A stretch of DNA of 64,000 bases from JBJXHN01 sp046233135 (GTDB lineage Bacteria > Pseudomonadota > Alphaproteobacteria > Rhodospirillales > Rhodospirillaceae), in contig JBJXHN010000010.1 of NCBI GenBank assembly GCA_046233135.1, positions 74,244-138,243 of the forward strand, given 5' to 3'. Positions 28,552-37,358 of the stretch are shown piece by piece. Within the stretch, counting starts at the first letter, position 1. Every line of letters begins with the position of its first letter. The position numbers and the translations under genes are program-made. Under the pieces are notes generated by a model that saw only the letters and a program-made list of their open reading frames with translations, was not told where the DNA came from and ran no database searches.

Positions 28552-28896
28552 ATGATTCGTGGACTTTTCGTTCTCGCAGCGTTGGTACTGCTTCCCCTTG
28601 TTCCGGCCCGCGCCGCGACGTGCGATACGGTTGGTGTGTATGGCGTGATCACGCTGGTCGTCTGCCCTGGCGCCAAGGACGATGCGACCTTGAAGGAGGC
28701 CGGTGTGGCCGCCTGTGAACCCGTCCAGAAGCGGGGCGTGTGCAACGCCTGGATCTGGAGCCGCGACGACCGGGCCGCCCGGACCCTGCCCATGTCCAAG
28801 TCCCAGCTGGAATCGGTGACCGCGCTGTGGATCCATAAGCAGGAAACCCTGAAGGTCTGCTCCCGCGACGGCTGCTACGCCGGCCAGAAGAAGTAG
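28552..28896 (+). CDS. small secreted cysteine-rich protein, unknown function
   Basis: 114 residues with a clear Sec signal peptide (MIRGLFVLAALVLLPLVPARA, cleavage before ATCD). The mature ~93 residues contain six cysteines (ATCDTVG, LVVCPG, AACEPV, GVCNAW, KVCSRDGCYAG), suggesting disulfides in the periplasm. No family recognised. A longer upstream reading lacks any signal and is not supported. The start has only a weak Shine-Dalgarno (AGG). Confidence 0.65.
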   Translation: MIRGLFVLAALVLLPLVPARAATCDTVGVYGVITLVVCPGAKDDATLKEAGVAACEPVQKRGVCNAWIWSRDDRAARTLPMSKSQLESVTALWIHKQETLKVCSRDGCYAGQKK

Positions 28897-28946
28897 AACG
28901 CCTTCAGACGCGGCGCCATTCTCCGTGACCGGGGAAACGGCGCCGG

Positions 28947-31265
28947 TTACGACGGCCGCAGAACGGTGACGTGCGGATATCCCTCCGTCACCGCATCCGG
29001 CGTCAGGGGCAGGCGGATCATCTCGCCGCGCTGCCACAGGGACAGCTGATCCAGCGCCGTGTCGCTTGAAAGCCAGCCGTCCTGACCGGTCATCAGCAGA
29101 AACCAGTTGGCATCCGGATCCGCCATGTCCGAGATATGGCGGGCCTGGGCGCCATAGCGCACGCTGTGGATGCCTTCGACAGGGCCGTGGGCGGCTTTCA
29201 TCACCGTTTCCCGGCTGCCCGGCCAGGCGACGTCCGCCAGCCGATAGGCCCCGCCCAGCACGGGTACGCGGGCCAGGGGGTGTTCCAGCCGCAGCCGGTG
29301 CACCGTGCCCCAGGTGCCGTGGTCTTCCACCAGATCCGACGCCGTCTTCAGCGCCGCCGGCAGCAGGGCGGCCAGCACGGGGTCCGGAAGCGCCTCGACC
29401 CGGCGCAGCAGGGCCGCGGGGAGCAGGCTCGGCGGCAGGGTGGCGGCGAATCGGCCCTCGGCCGCGCCGGCGGCGGTCAGGGGCTCGATCAGGGCGGCGA
29501 TCAGCCCTTCCATGGCCAGGGCGCCGGCCGAATCCCGTGTATAGCGGCCGTTCCAATCGCGGATCAGCGGCCCGGCGGCCCCCCCGGCCTCTGCCGCGAA
29601 GACATCCGGCACCCGGTCCGTCAGGGCATCGCGCAAGGCCAGGGTGCCCGGCGCCAGCACGTCCTGCTGCAGGCGCTTCAGGTCTTCGAGTTCCAGCGCA
29701 TCGGTCGCACCGGTCAGGGCGGCCAGTCGGATCATGCGATCGGGGGCGGAGAAGAAATAACTGATGGGGAAGGGCGTCTCGCCGGGGGGATTGTTGGCCG
29801 AAAGCACCACGCCGTCGGGCGGGTCCACGATCCCGGGCAGATCGAGGGTTCCGGCAGGGTCGGCCCAGGCGGCGTCGGCCGCAGCCGGAGAGCTGATCAG
29901 ATCCGTCGGCTGGCCGGCTGGCCGGCGGGGCAGGCGGCCGGCGGCGACCAACCCCACGTGTCCGTCCGCATCGGCCCAGACCATGTTCTGCGGCGAGACC
30001 CCGAATCCGGCCAGCGCCTGTCGGAAGGCCGCGCCGTCGGGCGCGCGGGCGGCGGCGAGCAGGGCCGAGATCTCGTCGGTCGGCTGATGCCCCATCCAGC
30101 GCAAGGCCAGGGGCGTCCCGGCGGGTGCGGGCACCAGGGCGCGGTCGCTGATCACCGGCCCTTGATCACTGATCCGGATGGTGACGCTGTCATCTATCCA
30201 GCCCCGCACGGCGATCCGCTCTTCCCGGACGGTCCAGCGGGCCGGGTCCTCGATGCTGATATCCACCAGGTCGCTGGCCGCACCACGCATGTTGGTGCCG
30301 CCCCAGGCGATATGGCGGGTGCGGCCCAGGGCGAAGACCGGCAGGCCGGCGGGCATCAGCCCCACCACTTCCAGCGTCGGTGTGCGCACTCCGGCCATCA
30401 CCCAGATGTTGGGGACCGAGACGCCCAGATGGGGATCGCTGGCGATCAGGGCGCCACCGGTGGCGCTGCGCCGGGCGGCGACTGCGACGCTGTTGGATCC
30501 TGTCTTGGCATGGGCGTTCAGCAACTGTCCCAGGGCCTGGCGCGCCGCGGCCGGTGCATCGGGACGCGGGACGCGGGGCGCGGCACTGGCCGGGGCCGTG
30601 GTGCCGGCCTCCAGGGTTTCGGCCAGCAGCATCGGCCAGTCGGGGGAGCCCCGGTGGGGCAGCAGGTCGAACCAGGCCAGCCAGTTCACGTCCGTCCCGC
30701 CCAGACGGCCGATGGCCAGCACATCGGCGACGGTCCAGGGCTCGCGCTCCAGAGCCAGGGTGGCGAATTCGTGGGGCAGGGGATCGGCGGTGGCCAGCAC
30801 ATGATTGATGCCGTCAACGAACCGCGCGACCCAGGTGCGGGTGGCCGGTGGCATGGCGGTTTCGATGGCCGGGGCGGCTGCGGCGAAATCCAGGGTGCGC
30901 AGGGCCGCATCGATATCCGTGGTGAAGGGGCCGGCCATCTCGGAAATCCGCCCCCGGGCCACCCGCCGGGCGATTTCCATCTGCCCCAGGCGCAAGTGCG
31001 CCTGCACCACCCCCAGGGCGAAGGCGGCGTCCGCATCGCTGGTGGCCTCGACGAAGGGTACCTGATGGGCGTTCCAGCGGATGGTCACCGGGGCCTCCAG
31101 CCCCGGCCCGGAGGCCGGAAGCATGGCCAGCCGCTGTTCCAGGGTCACCGGCGCCGGCAGGGGGGTGAGCAGACTGCAGCCGGCCAGAAGGGGAAGCAGC
31201 AGCACCAGGGCGGCCGTCGACAGGACCCGAAGGCCCCCCTGGTGCTGCAAGGGAAAGCGGCGCAT
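28947..31265 (-). CDS. penicillin acylase family lipoprotein (Ntn-hydrolase)
   Basis: 772-residue N-terminal-nucleophile amidohydrolase precursor. A lipoprotein signal peptide ends LLPLLAGC, with the lipidated cysteine at about residue 30, so it is membrane-anchored outside the cytoplasm. The predicted autocatalytic cleavage lies before Ser257 in the motif TGSNSVAVAARRS, giving alpha (~225 aa) and beta (~515 aa) chains. Other family features: ALGVVQAHLRLGQMEIARRVARGR, SDPHLGVSVPNIW, NPPGETPFPISYFF. Relatives cleave penicillins, acyl-homoserine lactones or other N-acyl amides; the substrate cannot be told here. Confidence 0.9.
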   Translation of the reverse strand: MRRFPLQHQGGLRVLSTAALVLLLPLLAGCSLLTPLPAPVTLEQRLAMLPASGPGLEAPVTIRWNAHQVPFVEATSDADAAFALGVVQAHLRLGQMEIARRVARGRISEMAGPFTTDIDAALRTLDFAAAAPAIETAMPPATRTWVARFVDGINHVLATADPLPHEFATLALEREPWTVADVLAIGRLGGTDVNWLAWFDLLPHRGSPDWPMLLAETLEAGTTAPASAAPRVPRPDAPAAARQALGQLLNAHAKTGSNSVAVAARRSATGGALIASDPHLGVSVPNIWVMAGVRTPTLEVVGLMPAGLPVFALGRTRHIAWGGTNMRGAASDLVDISIEDPARWTVREERIAVRGWIDDSVTIRISDQGPVISDRALVPAPAGTPLALRWMGHQPTDEISALLAAARAPDGAAFRQALAGFGVSPQNMVWADADGHVGLVAAGRLPRRPAGQPTDLISSPAAADAAWADPAGTLDLPGIVDPPDGVVLSANNPPGETPFPISYFFSAPDRMIRLAALTGATDALELEDLKRLQQDVLAPGTLALRDALTDRVPDVFAAEAGGAAGPLIRDWNGRYTRDSAGALAMEGLIAALIEPLTAAGAAEGRFAATLPPSLLPAALLRRVEALPDPVLAALLPAALKTASDLVEDHGTWGTVHRLRLEHPLARVPVLGGAYRLADVAWPGSRETVMKAAHGPVEGIHSVRYGAQARHISDMADPDANWFLLMTGQDGWLSSDTALDQLSLWQRGEMIRLPLTPDAVTEGYPHVTVLRPS

Positions 31266-31441
31266 GGCGGCGGGATCCTGGGAGTGTTGGAGACGGGAGC
31301 GGGCAGGCAGCAGGGAGATACCGGCTAGATGGGCGGTGCCCGGTTGCGGTGCAAGGTGACGGAGCTTGGGGGACGGGTGGCGAGGGAGCGCCCGCCCGTG
31401 CTAAGCAACAGGCTTCCCGCCGCTGACCGGAGCCCCCTGCC

Positions 31442-32236
31442 ATGACCGAGACCCCTTGCCCCCTGAACGCCCAGGTTACCGGATCGGGCCGGCCGATGGT
31501 GGTGCTGCACGGCCTGTTCGGCGCCGCGCGGAACTGGTCCGGGGTGGCGCGGCGGCTGGGCGAGCAGTGGCAGGTCCATGCCCTGGACCTGCGCAACCAC
31601 GGCGAATCGCCCTGGCGGGACAGCATGGACTACCGGGCCATGGCGGCGGACGTGGTCGCCTATATGGATGCGCAGGGGCTGGGAACGCCGGTGCTGATCG
31701 GCCACAGCATGGGCGGCAAGGTGGCGATGACCGCGGCGCTGGAGCACGGAAACCGCTTCAGTGCCCTGGTGGTCGCCGATATCGCCCCCGTGGCCTATCG
31801 GTCCACCCTGTCCAGCTTTGTCGAAGCGATGCTGGCCGTGCCGCTGGACCAGCTGGACCGCCGCTCCCAGGCCGAGCCCCACTTGCGGGAGGTGGTGAAG
31901 GATCCCGGCGTGCGGCAGTTCCTGTTGCAGAACCTGACGCAGGATGCCGGTGGACCCTTGCGCTGGCGGATCAATCTGGAGGTTCTGAAGGCCGAGATGG
32001 GCAGCGTCATCGGATTTCCCGCGCTGCCGGACGGGACCCGGTTCGAAGGCCCCACCCTGTTCGTGCGCGGCGAGCTGTCCGATTACGTGCGCGACTCCCA
32101 CCGCCCGACCATCGACCGGCTGTTCCCCAATGCCGTGATGGCGGCGATCAAGGGCTCCGGCCACTGGGTGCATGCGGAAAAGCCCGACGCGTTCATCGAA
32201 ACGGTGCAAGGGTTCCTGGCGCGGGTCGAGGGTTAG
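31442..32236 (+). CDS. alpha/beta-hydrolase (YbfF-like esterase)
   Basis: 264-residue serine hydrolase. Oxyanion-hole HGLFGAARNWSG, nucleophile elbow GHSMGGK, acid in the RGELSDYV region, and histidine in GSGHWVHAEKP. The pattern HGLFGAARNW and LDLRNHGESPW is typical of the YbfF/abhydrolase-11 group acting on short acyl esters. It is convergent with the DUF2189 gene; their stop codons overlap (32233-32236). Confidence 0.9.
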   Translation: MTETPCPLNAQVTGSGRPMVVLHGLFGAARNWSGVARRLGEQWQVHALDLRNHGESPWRDSMDYRAMAADVVAYMDAQGLGTPVLIGHSMGGKVAMTAALEHGNRFSALVVADIAPVAYRSTLSSFVEAMLAVPLDQLDRRSQAEPHLREVVKDPGVRQFLLQNLTQDAGGPLRWRINLEVLKAEMGSVIGFPALPDGTRFEGPTLFVRGELSDYVRDSHRPTIDRLFPNAVMAAIKGSGHWVHAEKPDAFIETVQGFLARVEG

Positions 32237-33141
32237 TCGCTTCCGGCAGTCTCCGGCACCGTTCCCCCAGGCGTCTCCGACACCATTGTCCCAGGCGTCT
32301 CCGACACCATTGTCCCAGGCGTCTCCGACACCATCGCCCGATAGGCATGCCAGGTGGCATGGCCGATCAGTGGCAGGGTGACCAGCAGGCCGATATAGCC
32401 GGTAGCCAGGCCACCGCCGATGAACAGCACGATCAGCGCGGCCCAGATCGCCATGGGGCGGCGGTTGGCGAGCACGGCGCGGAAGCTGACGGCGCCGGCG
32501 CGGAAGATGTCTTCGCGCTTGTCCAGCATCAGCGGCAGGGAGACGACACCGAAAACGAAGGCGACGGCGGCGAACAGGAAGCCCACCGCCGTGCCCACCA
32601 GCAGAAAGGCGAAACCGTCCCAGCTGGTCAGGGCGTGGGTGACCATGTTGGTCCAGTTGATGCTGGTATAGGGGAAGGTCAGGGCGAAGATCAGCACGGC
32701 GATCCGGACCCAGATCATCAGGAAGATCATCAGCACCAGACCGGCGGTCAGGATGTGGAAGCTGTTGCGGCGAAAGGCCGTCAGGGCGCGCCACAGGCTG
32801 GCTTTCTCGCCGGCTTGCAGGGCGCGGCTGATCTCGCACAGGCCGATCCCCAGGATCGGGCCGACCAGCAGGAAGCCGCCGATCATCGGCGACACCAGAT
32901 ACAGCATGTCCACCAGATACAGCCCAACGGTCATGCAGAAGCCGGCAATGACGAAGATCAGGCCATAGATCACGCTGGCCGGACCGGACTTGCGGTAATC
33001 GCTCCAGCCATGGGCCAGCCAGTCGAAACACTCCCGGCTGCTGATCCGGTGGATGATATAGCGCGGCAGGGCGGGCGCGGCCGCGTCAGGGACGGGCGGA
33101 GGTGAGGATATCTTCCGGTCGGAAGCCTGATGATCTGTCAT
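32233..33141 (-). CDS. DUF2189 integral membrane protein
   Basis: 302-residue inner-membrane protein with about six hydrophobic helices between residues ~60 and 265. Family landmarks: SSRECFDWLAHGWSDYRKSGPASVIYGLIF, LGIGLCEISRALQAGEKAS and GHATWHAYRAMV. After the domain the protein carries an extra tail with an eight-residue repeat (roughly GTMVSETP, three copies) encoded by a 24-bp tandem repeat. The start is taken at the ATG at 33141. Function unknown. Confidence 0.85.
   Translation of the reverse strand: MTDHQASDRKISSPPPVPDAAAPALPRYIIHRISSRECFDWLAHGWSDYRKSGPASVIYGLIFVIAGFCMTVGLYLVDMLYLVSPMIGGFLLVGPILGIGLCEISRALQAGEKASLWRALTAFRRNSFHILTAGLVLMIFLMIWVRIAVLIFALTFPYTSINWTNMVTHALTSWDGFAFLLVGTAVGFLFAAVAFVFGVVSLPLMLDKREDIFRAGAVSFRAVLANRRPMAIWAALIVLFIGGGLATGYIGLLVTLPLIGHATWHAYRAMVSETPGTMVSETPGTMVSETPGGTVPETAGSD
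32266..32337 (-). repeat. 24-bp in-frame tandem repeat at the 3' end of the DUF2189 gene
   Basis: Three units starting 32266, 32290 and 32314 on the plus strand, each beginning CCCAGGCGTCTCCGACACCAT. The last unit diverges at its end. The period is a multiple of three. Confidence 0.93.
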
Positions 33142-33285
33142 GGCGGGCCTCGTCCATCTGGCCGGTCCGTCTGCGGGACGGCCGGCGGGGAATGTGGGCG
33201 AGGACAAGCCTGGATCAAAAGTCTAACCGGCGCCCACCAAACGGATGTGGGCATGCCGGGGCGGATCGGCAAAGGGGGGGAGAAC

Positions 33286-33582
33286 TCAGTCGACCTTGCG
33301 CAGGCGATGGTTGGCGGGGCAATAGGCGGCGCCCCGGTCGGTCCACAGCACCGGGGTGGTGACGTCGTCGTCGAAGAAGCCCTTGCCGGTCTTTTCGCAG
33401 GTGCAGTTCAGGATGGCGCAGGCCATCGACAGGTCGGGCGCAGGCACATTGGCCGGCGTTGGCGTGGCAGCCACCGGATCGGGATCACCGCCGCAGGCTG
33501 CGGGCAGAACACCCAGAGCCACGGCCAGGGTCACGGCCGCCAGCCGTCCTTTGATGATCCGGGAAACTGCGCCTGAGGCCAT
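33286..33582 (-). CDS. small lipoprotein, unknown function
   Basis: 98 residues. Signal peptide with lipobox LPAAC (cysteine at ~residue 30), a short proline-rich linker, and a cysteine-containing mature part (ACAILNCTCEKTGKGFF, RGAAYCPANHRL). The paired cysteines suggest disulfides or metal binding in the periplasm. No family named with confidence. The following 33583-33706 holds the GNAT terminator. Confidence 0.65.
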   Translation of the reverse strand: MASGAVSRIIKGRLAAVTLAVALGVLPAACGGDPDPVAATPTPANVPAPDLSMACAILNCTCEKTGKGFFDDDVTTPVLWTDRGAAYCPANHRLRKVD

Positions 33583-33628
33583 GGTCCGCGTCCTTCCTTG
33601 CTGCGATTACCGAAACCGGTTCTACAGC

Positions 33629-33660
33629 AAAAACCGCGCGGCCGGTATCCGGTCGCGCGG
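33629..33660 (-). terminator. rho-independent terminator after the GNAT gene
   Basis: Stem CCGCGCG(G)CCGG / CCGG(T)CGCGCGG with a 3-base loop. On the minus strand it is followed by TTTTT (33633-33629). It sits ~46 bases beyond the GNAT stop. Confidence 0.85.
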
Positions 33661-33706
33661 ATTGATGCAAGACGATGGTTCTGTCCGTTTGGCGGTGGGG
33701 GCCTGC

Positions 33707-34276
33707 TCAGGCCGCCAGGAACGCGGATGCGGGGATGATCAGGGGGCCGGCGGACCGGCGAACCCGGGCCGGCAGCACCAGATCCCGCCGAGGCAGGATC
33801 AAGCCGCCGGCCTTCTCCTGGACCGCTCGGGTGGAAAGGGGCAGGGCCTGGACCCGCTCAGCCTGTTCGTCGGGCATGACGATGCCGAACTCGGCGGCGG
33901 GCCGGAAGCCGAACCGCCGGTAATAGGCGGGTGCACCCACCAGCAGGATCATGTCGTGACCGGCGTTGGTGGCCTCGTTGATCGCCTGCTGCATCAGATG
34001 GGCACCGATGCCGCCAACCTGGAGCATGGGGTCCACGGCGATGGGGCCGAGCAGCACCACGTCCAGCGGGCAGTTGGCAAGCGCAATCGGCCAATGCCGC
34101 ACGGTACCGGCAAGGCTGCCGTCGCGAAAGGCGGTGAAGCACAGGTGGGGCAGGGGGGCCACCCCGTCCCGGTACCGATAGGACGTCTTGACCGTCCGGC
34201 CGGGGCCGAAGGCCCGGTCCAGCAGGGTTTCGATAGCCGGCTCAAGACCCGGCAATTCATGCTTGATCGTGATCAT
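33707..34276 (-). CDS. GNAT family N-acetyltransferase (YhbS-like)
   Basis: 189-residue acetyl-CoA-dependent acetyltransferase. The acetyl-CoA-binding signature region is LGPIAVDPMLQVGGIGAHLMQQAINEA (the Q/R-x-x-G-x-G/A loop reads VGGIGA). It is followed by LLVGAPAYYRRFGFRPAAEFGI, typical of YhbS. I start at the ATG at 34276 (MITIKHELPG), which matches the usual N-terminus; a further in-frame ATG at 34303 is possible. Substrate unknown. Confidence 0.85.
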   Translation of the reverse strand: MITIKHELPGLEPAIETLLDRAFGPGRTVKTSYRYRDGVAPLPHLCFTAFRDGSLAGTVRHWPIALANCPLDVVLLGPIAVDPMLQVGGIGAHLMQQAINEATNAGHDMILLVGAPAYYRRFGFRPAAEFGIVMPDEQAERVQALPLSTRAVQEKAGGLILPRRDLVLPARVRRSAGPLIIPASAFLAA

Positions 34277-34638
34277 TGTCTGGCGGGTTCCCGAAAGAGT
34301 CATTCAACGGCAGGGCTGCCTTCCGCGTCATCGGCGGCGCCGGCCTTTTGGGAACCTTCGACCGGACAGAGCTTTATAGCCGGCCGGTATGGGTGACCCG
34401 TTGATCAGGCGGCGACACATTCCCGCGCCTGGGCGCGGGAGACCTGTCGTCGTCGTCGCTGGGTCTGCAACCGGATCATGGATGCGCTGCTCTTTCCGTC
34501 TCAGCGTTTTTTCTGCCGAAGGCGGTTTCTACGCGCAGTTGGCCGGCGGGTCAAGAAATCCATACCCCGTCGCGCCTCGCTCCGCATCATCGGCCACCCT
34601 ATATGGTTTTGAGGCAACACTGATCGAAAGACTCGGAC
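34277..34638. other. intergenic region without recognised gene
   Basis: A 362-bp gap between the divergent GNAT and sugar dehydrogenase genes. The open frames here give arginine- and serine-rich text unlike any protein family and have no Shine-Dalgarno. No tRNA, repeat or strong promoter was seen. It presumably holds the two divergent promoters. Confidence 0.5.
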
Positions 34639-35832
34639 ATGGCCTTTCCTTCCGCTTCCCGCCGCACCCCTCCGTTTACCTCGCCCATGGCCAGCGCCGC
34701 GCTTGCCCTGGCCCTGCTGGCCGTGGGCATCGGCGCCCCCGCCTGCGCCCCCCGGGCGGAAGAGGTGAATGGTCTGGAGGTGGATAGCGCCCAGGCCCGT
34801 TTCCGGGTCGAGGTCCTGGCCGAGGGGCTGGAGAACCCCTGGGGTCTGGCCTTTCTGCCCGACGGCCGTCTGCTGATCACCGAGCGCCCGGGGCGGCTGC
34901 GCATTTTTGCCGACGGCCGGCTGGACCCCCGGCCGGTGGATGGCCTGCCGCCGGTAACGGCCCAAGGTCAGGGCGGGTTGCTGGATGTGGCAGCCGGCCC
35001 GGAAGGGCAGTGGCTCTACCTCTCGCATTCCGTTTCGGGGGAGGGGGGCACCACCACCCGCATCTCCCGCGGCCGGCTGGACGGCCAGGGGCTGACGGCG
35101 GTGGAAACCCTGTTCGAGGCTTTGCCGCGCGGCCGCACCTCCCGCCATTATGGCTCGCGGCTGGCGTTCGGGCCGGATGGCATGCTGTATTTTTCCGTCG
35201 GCGACCGCGGCGAACGGCAGCGCGCCCAGGATCTGGGGAATGCGGGCGGCAAGATCCACCGAATTCACCCCGACGGCTCGGTTCCGACGGACAATCCCTT
35301 CGTGAACACCGCCGGCGCCCTGCCGACGGTCTGGTCCTATGGCCACCGCAACCCTCAGGGTTTGGTGTGGGACCCGGCGACGGAGCGGCTGTGGGCACAT
35401 GAACACGGCCCCCGGGGCGGCGACGAGGTCAATCTGATCGAAAAGGGCGTGAACTATGGCTGGCCGGTGATCACCTACGGACGGGAGTATTCGGGCGGCA
35501 TCGTCGGCGAGGGACTGACCGAGCAGGCGGGCATGGCCCAGCCGGAGATCTACTGGGTGCCCTCCATCGCCCCGTCGGGCCTGACGCTGTATGACGGTGC
35601 GGCCTTTCCGGACTGGCGGGGAGACTTATTCGTCGGCGCCCTGGCCTTGACCCACCTGCGGCGTCTGGAACTGGCCCCGCCCGGGGCGGCGGGACCGTCG
35701 GTGGTGGCACAGGAAGTGCTGCTGGAAGACACCTTGGGCCGGATCCGGGCCATGACCACGGGGCCGGACGGCATGCTATACCTCATAACGGATGCCGATG
35801 ACGGCCTGCTGGTGAGGCTGTCGCCAGTGTAA
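34639..35832 (+). CDS. periplasmic PQQ-dependent aldose sugar dehydrogenase (YliI-like)
   Basis: 397-residue soluble glucose/sorbosone dehydrogenase-type beta-propeller. An N-terminal export signal (ASAALALALLAVGIGAPACA) precedes the mature enzyme. Family motifs: GLENPWGLAFLPDGRLLITERPGRL, GGLLDVAAGP, RFGPDGMLYFSVGDRG-like LAFGPDGMLYFSVGDRG, WSYGHRNPQGLVWDP, EHGPRGGDEVNLIEKGVNYGWPV. It probably oxidises sugars at C1 with PQQ and passes electrons to the respiratory chain. No PQQ synthesis genes are in the window. The first ATG (34639) is used; 34687 is an alternative that still leaves a signal peptide. Confidence 0.9.
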   Translation: MAFPSASRRTPPFTSPMASAALALALLAVGIGAPACAPRAEEVNGLEVDSAQARFRVEVLAEGLENPWGLAFLPDGRLLITERPGRLRIFADGRLDPRPVDGLPPVTAQGQGGLLDVAAGPEGQWLYLSHSVSGEGGTTTRISRGRLDGQGLTAVETLFEALPRGRTSRHYGSRLAFGPDGMLYFSVGDRGERQRAQDLGNAGGKIHRIHPDGSVPTDNPFVNTAGALPTVWSYGHRNPQGLVWDPATERLWAHEHGPRGGDEVNLIEKGVNYGWPVITYGREYSGGIVGEGLTEQAGMAQPEIYWVPSIAPSGLTLYDGAAFPDWRGDLFVGALALTHLRRLELAPPGAAGPSVVAQEVLLEDTLGRIRAMTTGPDGMLYLITDADDGLLVRLSPV

Positions 35833-35923
35833 TTGCCCCACCAAAACGCTTAGTTCCCCTGTGGTACTTTCCGGCCAGCCGGGGTACTCTACCGGGGTTG
35901 GCAGAGGCCGGGGTGCAGGGGGC

Positions 35924-37345
35924 ATGGAGCAGACGGAGTGGTCCGAAGCGGAAAGGGACGCACGGCGACAATCCGGTGCCGTGCCAGCCGATGCGACTCC
36001 GGCTGCGGATCCAGCCTCTCCCATAGCCTCTTCTCAGCAGCCTCCGGCTTTCTGGACGGTCATGTCCGAACACGCGGACCGCTTACGCGCCGCGCGCCTG
36101 GATGAAGCGCCGCTGAACCCGGAAACGCCGCCGGCTCATTCTGCCGACAGTCTGGCTACCGACTGCATGGAAGGGGTGGTCGATCCCCTGGTCACCTCTG
36201 CGGGTGAGCTGTCCAGTCTGGCGCAACGGGAACAGCGCTATGCGCTGGCCATGCTCGGGGCCAACGACGGCCTGTGGGACTGGAATATCGATACCGACGA
36301 GGTCTACATCTCTCCCCGGGCCGGCGAGATCCTGAACATCCGTCCCGAGGAACTGGCCCGCACCTCTTGGGCGTTGCTGTCCTATATCCATCCCGACGAC
36401 CTGCCCGAGTTCCGCCGCAAGATCGTCGATCACATCAAGGGCAAAAGCCCCTCGTTCGAGGTGGAATACCGCATCGAGGATCAGGACGGCCGCACCCATT
36501 GGGTGCTCCATCGCGGTCTGGCGCTCCGCGACGAGAACGGGTGGGCCCGGCGTATGGCAGGCTCCCTCAGCGACATCACCCGCCGCAAGCAGGGCGAACT
36601 TGTGCTGATGGAGGCCAAGAACCAGGCTGAGAGCGCCGCCCGGGCCAAGTCCGACTTCCTCGCCCATATGAGTCACGAACTGCGCACACCGCTGAACGCC
36701 ATCATCGGCTTTGCCGACATGATGCGCGAACAGGTGTTCGGCCCCATGCCCGATGATCACTACACGGAATACGTTCAGAACATCGTTAAATCCGGCGAGC
36801 ATCTTCTGTCGCTGATCAATGACGTGCTGGATACCGCCAAGATCGAAGCCGGCAAGTTCGAACTGGACGACGGGGTGGTGAACCTGCTGGTGCTGATCCG
36901 CGAGGTCACCGGCCTTATCCGCCCCCGGGCCGAGCGCCAGGGGATCGTGCTGCGCGACGACCTGCCTCCCTTCCTGCCCAACATTCGCGGTGATGAACGA
37001 CGCCTGCGCCAGGTGCTGCTGAACCTGCTGAGCAATGCGGTGAAGTTCAGCCTGCCCGGCGGTCTGATCACCGTCGAAGTGATCGTGGACGGCCCAAACG
37101 GCCTGATCATCCGCCTGCGGGACCGGGGGGTGGGCATGAACCCCGAAGACATCCCCCGGGTGCTGGAGACCTTCGGGCAGGTCAACAACCAGATCGCCCG
37201 CTCGCAGGAGGGCACAGGCCTCGGCCTGCCCCTCAGCCGCGCGCTGATCGAGCTGCACGGCGGCCGCCTGCGCCTGGACAGCGCTCTGGGGGAAGGAACG
37301 ACCGTGACCGTCTTCCTGCCCCCGGACCGGGTCATCATCGCCTGA
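35924..37345 (+). CDS. soluble PAS sensor histidine kinase (PleC/DivJ-type HisKA)
   Basis: 473-residue cytoplasmic kinase without transmembrane segments. A ~105-residue low-complexity N-terminus is followed by a PAS_3 domain (ANDGLWDWNIDTDEVYISPR ... GSLSDITRRKQGE). The HisKA domain holds the phosphoacceptor in AHMSHELRTPLNAIIGFADM, and the HATPase domain shows LLNLLSNAVKFS, RDRGVGM and GTGLGLPLSRAL. The run FADMMREQVFGPM...YVQNIVKSGEHLLSLINDVLDTAKIEAGKF is characteristic of the alphaproteobacterial PleC/DivJ subgroup, which signals through DivK-like receivers; that link is inference. No receiver domain or regulator gene adjoins it. Tail-to-tail with the next kinase (13 bp gap). Confidence 0.9.
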   Translation: MEQTEWSEAERDARRQSGAVPADATPAADPASPIASSQQPPAFWTVMSEHADRLRAARLDEAPLNPETPPAHSADSLATDCMEGVVDPLVTSAGELSSLAQREQRYALAMLGANDGLWDWNIDTDEVYISPRAGEILNIRPEELARTSWALLSYIHPDDLPEFRRKIVDHIKGKSPSFEVEYRIEDQDGRTHWVLHRGLALRDENGWARRMAGSLSDITRRKQGELVLMEAKNQAESAARAKSDFLAHMSHELRTPLNAIIGFADMMREQVFGPMPDDHYTEYVQNIVKSGEHLLSLINDVLDTAKIEAGKFELDDGVVNLLVLIREVTGLIRPRAERQGIVLRDDLPPFLPNIRGDERRLRQVLLNLLSNAVKFSLPGGLITVEVIVDGPNGLIIRLRDRGVGMNPEDIPRVLETFGQVNNQIARSQEGTGLGLPLSRALIELHGGRLRLDSALGEGTTVTVFLPPDRVIIA

Positions 37346-37358
37346 TCGGGCGGGATCG

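Noticed and set aside
34389..34787. Possible small gene in the gap before the sugar dehydrogenase
   Set aside because: Composition unlike a protein, runs out of frame into the dehydrogenase gene, no Shine-Dalgarno.
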